Shown here: piece after piece, positions 29,084 to 35,473 of the stretch
How the letters are laid out: every line of letters begins with the position of its first letter
How positions within the stretch are numbered: the stretch's first letter is position 1
NCBI RefSeq assembly: GCF_002091635.1
Contig: NZ_BDAC01000014.1
Coordinates: 108,393-172,392, forward strand
Reading direction: 5' to 3'
From: Pseudomonas indica NBRC 103045
Lineage (GTDB): Bacteria; Pseudomonadota; Gammaproteobacteria; Pseudomonadales; Pseudomonadaceae
Length of the DNA: 64,000 nucleotides
The notes under the pieces: model-generated
Told to the model about the DNA's origin: nothing
Databases searched by the model: none
The model's input: only the letters and a program-made list of their open reading frames with translations
Program-made: the position numbers and the translations under genes

Positions 29084-30154
29084 TTAGCTGGCGCGCCGGC
29101 TGACGGCTGCGCCGGCGGCCAGCGGCGGGACCTGCCAATGCTCACCGGGCGCCGGGGCGCGGAAGCGTTCCGGCGCTACCTGGCGTTCGGTGAGCGCCTT
29201 GGCCAGGTCGCGTAGCGGGGCGAACTGGCCTTCGTCGCTGAGGCGGAAAGTGCCGAAGTGAATCGCCATGCTGCTCTGCGACTCCAGCGTCAGGTGTGCC
29301 TGGACCGCATCGTCGGGGTTCATGTGGTTGTCGCGCATGAACCAGCGCGGCGCATAGGCACCGATTGGCAGGGCAGCGAAGCGCAGCGGGCCGAAGCGCT
29401 CGCGGATCAGCCCGAATTCCGGACCCAGGCCGCTGTCGCCGGGAAACAGCACCGGACCTTCCGCCGATGCCAGGACGAAGCCCATCCACAGGGTCCGATT
29501 AGTGTCGCGACGGGCGCGGGCGGACCAGTGCTGAGCCGGCACGCCGTGCAGGATCAGGTGCTCGTTGAGCGGCAGGCTTTGCCACCAGTCGATTTCGTTC
29601 ACCCCGGACCAGCCGGCGGCCTCGATCAGCGCGCCATTGCCCAGTCCGGTGATCACCCGCGCCTTGGGAAAACGCCGGGCCAGTTCGCGGAGGCTGTAGA
29701 GGTCGAGGTGGTCGTAATGGTTGTGGCTGACCAGGATGACATCGATTGGCGGCAATTCGTCGAGGCTCAAGCCCGGCGGATGATGTCGGCGCGGGCCGAG
29801 GAACGAGAAGGGGCTGGCCCGCTGCGACCAGAGCGGATCGGTGAGGATATTCAGGCCGTGCTGCTGGATCAGGATCGTCGCATGGTTGATATAGGTCACC
29901 CGCAAATCGTTGCCCTCGACCCGCTGCGGTATCGCCGGCGGGCTGGCCGGGCCTGGCTGGTCGATCCACGCCGGTTGCGGCTCGTGGTTGAGCTGCCACT
30001 TGAGGAAGCTGGCGAAGCTCTTGTGTGGGGTCGGGCGCAGGTTGCGGAAGCGCTTCCCATCGAAATGATCGGAAGGCGGTCCCTGGTAACCATCGCCAGC
30101 GTGGCCGAGAAGGCTTTGCAGGCTGACCAGCCAGAGGGGGCGGCGTGATGACAT
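29084..30154 (-). CDS. Metallo-beta-lactamase-fold hydrolase (NAPE-PLD/RomA-like)
   Basis: The 356-aa protein has the metal-binding SHNHYDHLD motif (HxHxDH type), a preceding TYINHATILIQQHGLNILTDPLW strand, LFPGDSGLGPEF and a late AIHFGTFRLSDE segment. This is the layout of the N-acyl-phosphatidylethanolamine phospholipase D-like branch, suggesting a phospholipid or other phosphodiester substrate. The substrate is not known. Its stop lies five bases beyond the repeat element. Confidence 0.88.
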   Translation of the reverse strand: MSSRRPLWLVSLQSLLGHAGDGYQGPPSDHFDGKRFRNLRPTPHKSFASFLKWQLNHEPQPAWIDQPGPASPPAIPQRVEGNDLRVTYINHATILIQQHGLNILTDPLWSQRASPFSFLGPRRHHPPGLSLDELPPIDVILVSHNHYDHLDLYSLRELARRFPKARVITGLGNGALIEAAGWSGVNEIDWWQSLPLNEHLILHGVPAQHWSARARRDTNRTLWMGFVLASAEGPVLFPGDSGLGPEFGLIRERFGPLRFAALPIGAYAPRWFMRDNHMNPDDAVQAHLTLESQSSMAIHFGTFRLSDEGQFAPLRDLAKALTERQVAPERFRAPAPGEHWQVPPLAAGAAVSRRAS

Positions 30155-30236
30155 GCGTGGTTCGCTCTTGCGATTCGACGAGCAGTCAACCTAGCATGCC
30201 CGTCCCGCCTCCCGTCCGGCCAAGTCGTTTCCAGTC

Positions 30237-30875
30237 ATGTCGCGTCCTTCCCGCCCTGCTTCCCGTCCCGCTCCGCGCCGCCTTCCCGGCAAACCGGCGG
30301 CACCGCGCCGGGTGGCCAAGGCGCCGCCTGCCGAACCGCGGCTGATCCTGTTCAACAAGCCGTTCGACGTTCTCACCCAATTCAGCGACGACCAGGGGCG
30401 GGCGACTCTCAAGGACTTCGTCCCGATCCCCAGCATCTACCCGGCGGGGCGGCTCGACCGCGACAGCGAGGGTCTGCTGCTGCTCACCAATGACGGCCGG
30501 CTGCAGGCGCGCATTGCCGATCCCCGGCACAAGCTGGCGAAGACCTACTGGGTGCAGGTGGAAGGCGAACCGAGCGATGAACAGTTGCAGCGGTTGCGCG
30601 ACGGTGTGGAGCTGAACGACGGTCCGACGCTGCCGGCCGAGGCTCGTCGCCTGGAAGAGCCCGCGCTTTGGGAGCGCAATCCGCCGGTGCGTTTTCGCAA
30701 GAGCGTGCCCACCGCCTGGTTGGAGCTGGTGATTCGCGAGGGGCGCAACCGTCAGGTCCGGCGCATGACGGCCGCAGTCGGGCTACCGACGCTTCGGCTG
30801 GTGCGGGTAAGGATCGGTGACTGGACGCTGGACGGGCTGGCGCCCGGTGAGTGGCGGGAGGTGGCGCCGCACTAG
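30237..30875 (+). CDS. rluE: 23S rRNA pseudouridine(2457) synthase RluE
   Basis: RluE modifies U2457 in the peptidyl transferase region of 23S rRNA. The 212-aa protein has a basic, Pro/Arg-rich N-terminal tail of about 30 residues, then [16 protein letters not shown], the catalytic [18 protein letters not shown] (Asp74), and [24 protein letters not shown]. It lacks an S4 domain, consistent with RluE. It is divergent from the hydrolase gene. Confidence 0.92.
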   Translation: MSRPSRPASRPAPRRLPGKPAAPRRVAKAPPAEPRLILFNKPFDVLTQFSDDQGRATLKDFVPIPSIYPAGRLDRDSEGLLLLTNDGRLQARIADPRHKLAKTYWVQVEGEPSDEQLQRLRDGVELNDGPTLPAEARRLEEPALWERNPPVRFRKSVPTAWLELVIREGRNRQVRRMTAAVGLPTLRLVRVRIGDWTLDGLAPGEWREVAPH

Positions 30876-30899
30876 ATCTGTTCTAGCGCGGCGACCGGA

Positions 30900-31292
30900 T
30901 CAGTAAAACGACTTGATCAGATTGATGCCCTTGACGAGCACTTCACGCCAGGCATCACGGGTTTCCGCGTCGCACTCCGGATCGTGCCGGCCGATGGCGC
31001 CGAGCAGCGAATCCAGCCAGAGGTCGTAGAGTTCGGGGCGGATGTCCATGCGTTCCCGTGAATGGGATTCGCCCAGGGCGCGCAGTTTGCTGTCCGGCAT
31101 GCCGCGGGCATAGAGCACCAGATTGAGAATGCCCTGGCGCAGCAGGAGTTTCTGCTGCGACATATCCGTGTTGGCGAATTTCTCGCGAACCTGGGGCGAA
31201 CTGGCGAGAAAGATTTCATAGAAGGTATCGAAGAATGCAGGGCTGGCACAGCAGCGGCCATAGCTCTGCATTACACGATCGGCGGGTTTCAT
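30900..31292 (-). CDS. Single-domain globin-like protein
   Basis: The 130-aa all-helical protein fits a bacterial globin: FFDTFYEIFLASSPQVREKF (B/C helices), MSQQKLLLRQGILNLVLYARG (E helix), LRALGESHSRERMDIRPELYDLWLDSLL, with His77 as the probable heme-ligating residue, then the G/H helices. No reductase or sensor output domain is attached. Roles in oxygen or nitric oxide chemistry are possible but unproven. Confidence 0.75.
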   Translation of the reverse strand: MKPADRVMQSYGRCCASPAFFDTFYEIFLASSPQVREKFANTDMSQQKLLLRQGILNLVLYARGMPDSKLRALGESHSRERMDIRPELYDLWLDSLLGAIGRHDPECDAETRDAWREVLVKGINLIKSFY

Positions 31293-31541
31293 CGAAAATA
31301 TCCTTATCTCAGTGAGGAGCGAGGCCGCGCGCCATCTGTGTAGCGCTTCCCGGGGCCATACGGGGGATCGACGATCCGCGTTCGAGAGCTTTCGAGGAAA
31401 AGCCTCAATGCGGTCGTTTCAAATGCTGGTGTCTGGGCAAAATCATTCGTCCGGCAAACGGCAATCCATCGGGAAGCGCCTGGTCGACGGGCGCATCTGG
31501 CGACGGACCGTGTCGGTCGAATGTGAAAAGCTCTTATTGGG

Positions 31542-31570
31542 AACCGCTACAAGACTCGCATGTAGCGGTT
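31542..31570 (-). other. Hairpin in the 316-bp gap between globin and DUF2788 genes
   Basis: AACCGCTAC and GTAGCGGTT form a 9-bp stem with an 11-nt loop, 39 bp downstream of the DUF2788 stop. It may end that transcript, though its T-run is imperfect. In the rest of 31293-31608 I see only the probable globin promoter region and no supported gene. Confidence 0.4.
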
Positions 31571-31608
31571 GGGCGGTTCATGGACCGCGTGGACGTGAAC
31601 AGGTTCGC

Positions 31609-31812
31609 TCAGACGCCTTCCAGGCTACCGATAACCAGCGACTTGATCACAAAACCCAGCACACCCAGGCCGAGGGCGAGGAACAGGATCATGGTGCCGA
31701 AGCGGCCGGCCTTGGACTTCTTGGCCAGGTCCCAGACGATGAACGCCATGAAGCCGACCAGCGCGCTGACCAGGCCAATCATCATCCATTCTTCGAACAA
31801 CTCGGGATCCAT
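31609..31812 (-). CDS. DUF2788 small membrane protein
   Basis: The 67-aa protein has two hydrophobic helices (MMIGLVSALVGFMAFIVWDL and TMILFLALGLGVLGFVIKSL) joined by a basic KKSKAGRFG loop, the DUF2788 pattern. It is an inner-membrane protein of unknown function. AGGAGG lies upstream of the ATG. Confidence 0.87.
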   Translation of the reverse strand: MDPELFEEWMMIGLVSALVGFMAFIVWDLAKKSKAGRFGTMILFLALGLGVLGFVIKSLVIGSLEGV

Positions 31813-32007
31813 CGCTTACCTCCTCGGCATGCCTTGACGGGGTGGGATTCTTTCGGGGGCACGTACGGATGCGACAACAGAACCAGGGTATCGGCTTCTG
31901 TCGCCGGGCATCGTGCGGAGCCTCGCCGGGGTACGGCGAGGGCGGCGGCGAGTATACGCGATTGCGGTCCGGTGTCGCAGCGGGAGGGGACGAGCGTCCG
32001 CCCCCGC

Positions 32008-32487
32008 TCAGTTGCGCAGATGCTGCAATGGCAGTTCGGTGCTGCTCAGTACCTGATTCAGGACGAAGCTCGAGCGCACGCTGGTGACCCCTTCGATGCG
32101 GGTGAGCTGGCCGAGCAGGAACTGCTGGTAATGATCCATGTCCGGCACCACCACCTTGAGCTGGTAGTCCGCTTCCATCCCGGTGACCAGGCTGCATTCC
32201 AGCACTTCCGGGCATTGCCGGATGGCCGCTTCGAACCGCTCGAAGCGCTCCGGCGTATGCCGGTCCATGCCGATCAGCACGTAGGCGGTGAGGGTCAGAC
32301 CGAGCTTCTTGCGGTCCAGCAAGGCCACCTGGCGCACGATATAGCCGTCATCTTCCAGTTGCTTCACCCGTCGCGAGCAGGGCGAGGGCGACAGCCCGAT
32401 GCGCTCGGCCAGTTCCTGGTTGGAGATACGGGCGTCGTGCTGCAGCTCGGCGAGGATGCGCAGGTCGTAACGGTCGAGTTTGTTCAT
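32008..32487 (-). CDS. Lrp/AsnC-family transcriptional regulator
   Basis: The 159-aa protein has an N-terminal winged HTH (LDRYDLRILAELQHDARISNQELAERIGLSPSPCSRRVKQLEDDGYI) and a RAM/AsnC ligand-binding domain (TGMEADYQLKVVVPDMDHYQQF). Such regulators bind amino acids and form octamers that wrap DNA over several phased sites. Three related ATTGCG motifs lie just upstream of its start. The target gene is not evident. Confidence 0.94.
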   Translation of the reverse strand: MNKLDRYDLRILAELQHDARISNQELAERIGLSPSPCSRRVKQLEDDGYIVRQVALLDRKKLGLTLTAYVLIGMDRHTPERFERFEAAIRQCPEVLECSLVTGMEADYQLKVVVPDMDHYQQFLLGQLTRIEGVTSVRSSFVLNQVLSSTELPLQHLRN

Positions 32488-32509
32488 TTTTATGGGTTCA
32501 CTGTGGTGA

Positions 32510-32578
32510 ATTGCGAAATTTGAATGCTAAAGAGCTATTTATTGCGCAAGTAATCCATGGATAAGCAATTTTCGCAAT
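32510..32578. promoter_or_regulatory. Three phased Lrp-like binding sites
   Basis: ATTGCGAAA (32510-32518), ATTGCGCAA (32541-32549) and TTTCGCAAT (32570-32578) share a core. Their centres are 31 and 29 bp apart, about three helical turns. The first and third are inverted copies. The position directly upstream of the Lrp/AsnC gene suggests autoregulation or a divergent target. The sites are seen in the sequence; binding is inferred. Confidence 0.55.
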
Positions 32579-32769
32579 CCTCTGTCGCAGGCGAGGGCGT
32601 AAGCTTTCTCTCAGTTTCACGGCCCGGACCACGCGTCCATCCGACCCGCCCAATCAGGTGCGTCGGCGCCGCCGATCCCACCGGGTCGCAGCGGCCACCG
32701 GGTCCGCACCGTCCAACCAGACGGGCGACGAAAGCGGCGACACGATTGCCCGCGCAGGACTTGTCCCCA

Positions 32770-32797
32770 GGGAGGCCTCGGCCTCCCTTTTTCTTTT
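32770..32797 (+). terminator. Orphan plus-strand terminator
   Basis: GGGAGGCC-TC-GGCCTCCC is followed by TTTTTCTTTT, a textbook terminator reading on the plus strand. No plus-strand gene lies between it and the divergent Lrp/AsnC start 283 bp away. It therefore ends an unannotated transcript (sRNA) or acts as an attenuator in a leader. Confidence 0.75.
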
Positions 32798-32809
32798 CCG
32801 CCGCCTTTA

Positions 32810-32979
32810 GGGCACCTCTAAAAACTACCTGCGTTGTCATCACTGCGTTAAAAACAAGCTCGAATGCGAGCCCAGTCAAAATGCTCATTTACAACCCGTA
32901 AACTGCGCTTTTTCGCTTGTTTTTGTGGGGCCGCCGAGGCCTTGTGCTGACTGCCTCGTCTACGTTTTTAGAGGTGCCC
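32810..32979 (+). mobile_element. MITE-like element, copy A (170 bp)
   Basis: Sixteen-bp terminal inverted repeats GGGCACCTCTAAAAAC / GTTTTTAGAGGTGCCC are flanked by TTTA direct repeats (CTTTA if the terminal C is counted with the target). It is nearly identical to the element at 34711-34866 but carries a 14-bp insertion (TGGGGCCGCCGAGG) after the GTTTTTG core. No open reading frame of transposase size is present. Confidence 0.88.
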
Positions 32980-33069
32980 TTTACCCAGTCTTTACGCTGC
33001 GCTGACACGCTTTTGCGTGGGCTCGCTGTCTGATGCCTCGTCAACCAAGAACCGCAACGGGAGGTACCT

Positions 33070-33258
33070 GTGGAAAAGCGCATGGGGATTGTGGAGGTTT
33101 TCGCCTTGTTGTTGCTGGGGCTGTCGCCGCTGGTGGTCGCAAAACCGCCGCAGTCGATGGTTCCGGAAATCGAAGTGGTCGAGCGGATCGATCCGCAGGT
33201 TGCGAGGACATTGCTGGCGGAGCGGCCGCAGAGCCCGAAAACGAAGATCGGGGCTTGA
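33070..33258 (+). CDS. Small hypothetical secreted or membrane protein
   Basis: The 62-aa ORF starts at a GTG with a strong GGGAGG 6 nt upstream. The N-terminal segment IVEVFALLLLGLSPLVVA looks like a signal peptide or anchor, followed by about 38 polar residues (EIEVVERIDPQVARTLLAERPQ). No family is recognised. It stops immediately before the convergent CDF gene ends. An ATG at 33082 is an alternative start. Confidence 0.55.
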   Translation: MEKRMGIVEVFALLLLGLSPLVVAKPPQSMVPEIEVVERIDPQVARTLLAERPQSPKTKIGA

Positions 33259-34152
33259 TCACGGCCGGTCGTGGCGCACCACTTCGCTCGGGTCCGCATG
33301 CACCAGTACCTCGGCCCGGGGGTAGACGGCATGGATAGCCGCCTCCACCTGGTCGCACAGGCAATGAGCCTGGGATAGCGACAGCTCGCCGGGCAGCTCC
33401 AGGTGGAGCTGAACGAACCAATGCGTGCCGGATATGCGCGTGCGCAGGTCATGCGCGCCGAGCACGCCGGGTACCTCGCAGGCCAGCCGATGCATGTCCG
33501 CGCTGACGTCCGGCGGCAGCTCCGTATCCATCAGCACCGCGCCCGCTTCGCGGGCGATGCTGCCGGCGCTCCACAGGATGTAGAAGGCAATACCGATGCC
33601 GAACAGCGCGTCGAGCCGCTCCCAGCCATAACTGGCCAGGATCAGGGCGAGCAGGATGCTGCTGTTGAGCAGCAGGTCCGAGCGGTAGTGCAGCGAATCG
33701 GCGCGGATCGCGGTGGAGCCGGTGACCTTGATCACATGGTGCTGGTACGCCAGCAGGGCGGCGGTCAGCACCAGCGACAGGGCCATCACCCCGATACCCA
33801 GTGCCTGTGCGCCCAGCGGCTCCGGATGGAGCAGGCGATTCACACCTTGCGCGCCGACCAGAAGGGCGCTGATCCCGATGAACAGCGACTGGCCCAGTCC
33901 GGCCAGGGCTTCGGCCTTGCCGTGGCCGTAGCGGTGGTCGTCGTCGGCCGGGCGCAGTGAATAGTGCACCGCCAGCAGATTGAGCAGCGAGGCCGCGCTG
34001 TCCAGCAACGAGTCGGTCAGGCCGGCGAGCAGGCTCACCGAACCGCTTAGCCACCAGGCCACGGCCTTGGCGGCTACCAGGCAGAGCGCCACGGTCAGGG
34101 CCGCGCGGGTAGCCAGGCGCAGCAGGTTGGCGTGTGGGTGGCTCAGGCTCAT
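33259..34152 (-). CDS. Cation diffusion facilitator (FieF/YiiP-like)
   Basis: CDF proteins export Zn2+, Fe2+ or related cations by proton antiport. The 297-aa protein has about six membrane helices. Metal-site residues are in SLLAGLTDSLLDSAASL (helix 2) and ADSLHYRSDLLLN (helix 5), and the HRYGHGKAEALAGLGQS motif lies between helices. A cytosolic C-terminal domain (residues about 210-290) closes the protein. The DD/HD pattern (H153/D157 type) fits the FieF branch. Its start overlaps the dinB-like stop by 4 bp. Confidence 0.92.
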   Translation of the reverse strand: MSLSHPHANLLRLATRAALTVALCLVAAKAVAWWLSGSVSLLAGLTDSLLDSAASLLNLLAVHYSLRPADDDHRYGHGKAEALAGLGQSLFIGISALLVGAQGVNRLLHPEPLGAQALGIGVMALSLVLTAALLAYQHHVIKVTGSTAIRADSLHYRSDLLLNSSILLALILASYGWERLDALFGIGIAFYILWSAGSIAREAGAVLMDTELPPDVSADMHRLACEVPGVLGAHDLRTRISGTHWFVQLHLELPGELSLSQAHCLCDQVEAAIHAVYPRAEVLVHADPSEVVRHDRP

Positions 34153-34667
34153 AGATCGTCCGGCAGGAAGTAGAGGTAGTCCAGCACTGGCGCCGGCTGG
34201 CCCATGGCAGTGAGGGCGGCGCTCATCTGGCCACGGTGATGCGTGCCATGGTTGACCAGGTGCAGGACGATATCGGCCAGCGGCTTGCGAAAGGGCTCGC
34301 CACGCATGTTGCGGTAGTCCAGGTGGGCGGCGAGGCTGACGTCGTCATGCTGATCGAGGAACTGCAGCCAGGCCTGCACGCCTTCGGCTAGGTAGTCGGC
34401 CAGCTCGGTGCGACTGGCCGCCGCTTCCGCGTCCAGTCGGGCGAAGGGCGCCGGTTCGCCACATACCCGGGCGAGCCAGATACGGTCGGCTACGGCAAGG
34501 TGGTTGAGGGTGCCATGAAGGCTGCCGAAGAACAGTCCGCATGGGGCCTTCCAGGCATCCTCGCCGAGCGGCTCCACGGCCGCCAGCAGGCGTCGATAAG
34601 CCCAGCCGTGGTAGGTCAGCATGCGTTCGAGGTGAGTGATCAGGGTTCCGTTCCGTCGGGTCGTCAT
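34149..34667 (-). CDS. DinB/YfiT-family protein
   Basis: The 172-aa four-helix-bundle protein has the three metal-ligand histidines of the DinB superfamily: one in GTLNHLAVADRIWL and two in VNHGTHHRGQMSAAL. Members are often metal-dependent thiol transferases, but the activity here is unknown. The ATG at 34667 fits the family N-terminus (LERMLTYHGWAYRRLL). It is coupled to the CDF gene by a 4-bp overlap. Confidence 0.88.
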   Translation of the reverse strand: MTTRRNGTLITHLERMLTYHGWAYRRLLAAVEPLGEDAWKAPCGLFFGSLHGTLNHLAVADRIWLARVCGEPAPFARLDAEAAASRTELADYLAEGVQAWLQFLDQHDDVSLAAHLDYRNMRGEPFRKPLADIVLHLVNHGTHHRGQMSAALTAMGQPAPVLDYLYFLPDDL

Positions 34668-34710
34668 CGGGGCTCCTGGGATGCGGCGTTGGTGCCGCCG
34701 CATCCCTAAG

Positions 34711-34866
34711 GGGCACCTCTAAAAACTACCTGCGTTGTCATCACTGCGTTAAAAACAAGCTCGGATGCGAGTCCAGTCAAAATGCTCATTTACAGCCCGT
34801 AAACTGCGCTTTTTCGCTTGTTTTTGCCTTGTGCTGACTGCCTCGTCTACGTTTTTAGAGGTGCCC
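34711..34866 (+). mobile_element. MITE-like element, copy B (156 bp)
   Basis: It has the same 16-bp terminal inverted repeats as copy A and lies in the same orientation, flanked by TAAG direct repeats (CTAAG if the terminal C is assigned to the target). It lacks the 14-bp insertion of copy A. It separates the lipoprotein gene from the dinB-CDF pair, probably splitting or rewiring a former transcript. Confidence 0.88.
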
Positions 34867-34877
34867 TAAGGGCAGGC

Positions 34878-35294
34878 TCAGGCGGCTGGGCGCAGGCCGT
34901 AGGCGGCCAGTTGCTGCAGGCTGCCACTGTGCTGGATCAGGCGCGGGTCGTCCAGCGGCAGGCTGTGGCCGGTTTCCCGCTCGATGATCGCCTTGAGCTT
35001 GGCGCGGTCGATCTGGCCGTCGCTGCCGATGGCGTCCTTGAGGGTTTCCGGGGCTACCGAGTACTGGTTGTCGGGCAGGTAGATGGCGCCGGTGGCGAAG
35101 TCGATGCCGAAGGCGATCAGGCCCGGGATCACATAGAAGAGAATGCCGACGGCATCCAGTGCGGCCACCACCGGGTCGATCTTGCCTTCGATCTGGCCCC
35201 GGCGATCGGGAAAGAACAGCGTGCCGCAAGCGGACAACTGGCTGAACAGGGCGGCGATGAGGACCCCGCCGATGACACGGGAATGCGTGCGCAT
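34878..35294 (-). CDS. Small lipoprotein, possibly YceK/YidQ-like
   Basis: The 138-aa protein has a lipoprotein signal with lipobox LSAC (Cys23). The mature part begins GTLFFPDRRGQIEGKIDP and contains a hydrophobic stretch, LDAVGILFYVIPGLIAFGIDFATGAIYLP, reminiscent of YceK/YidQ proteins. The C-terminal third is polar and helical. AGGAGGTGCTT precedes the ATG at 35294. The function is unknown. Confidence 0.8.
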   Translation of the reverse strand: MRTHSRVIGGVLIAALFSQLSACGTLFFPDRRGQIEGKIDPVVAALDAVGILFYVIPGLIAFGIDFATGAIYLPDNQYSVAPETLKDAIGSDGQIDRAKLKAIIERETGHSLPLDDPRLIQHSGSLQQLAAYGLRPAA

Positions 35295-35432
35295 AAGCAC
35301 CTCCTGATTGAAAATCGCCACTATACCAAGGCGTCCATTGCAATACCGCTTCGCTGTGGCGTCCTTCATATGACCTGCGCACATACCGCCCGGGTTCCCT
35401 TCATCTGCGGCGAAGGCCTGGGCGATCGCCGG

Positions 35433-35438
35433 TATAAT
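35433..35438 (+). promoter_or_regulatory. -10 box of hrpB
   Basis: A consensus TATAAT lies 35 bp upstream of the hrpB start. The -35 region is poor. The predicted start near 35,445 gives a leader of about 29 nt. Confidence 0.55.
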
Positions 35439-35473
35439 CGCCGCCCTGCGTTCGACCACCCGAGGATCGGCCC

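Noticed and set aside
31312..32523. 403-codon plus-strand frame opposite DUF2788 and the Lrp/AsnC gene
   Set aside because: It runs antisense through two recognised genes and a long non-coding stretch, and has low-complexity sequence without family motifs.
32557..32901. 114-codon plus-strand frame with an ATG downstream of the Lrp-like sites
   Set aside because: It is Pro/Arg-rich low-complexity sequence that reads straight through the orphan terminator into the MITE. A non-coding RNA is more likely.
32810..34866. Composite transposon made by the two MITE copies
   Set aside because: Each copy has its own, different target duplication, showing independent insertion, and no transposase is present.
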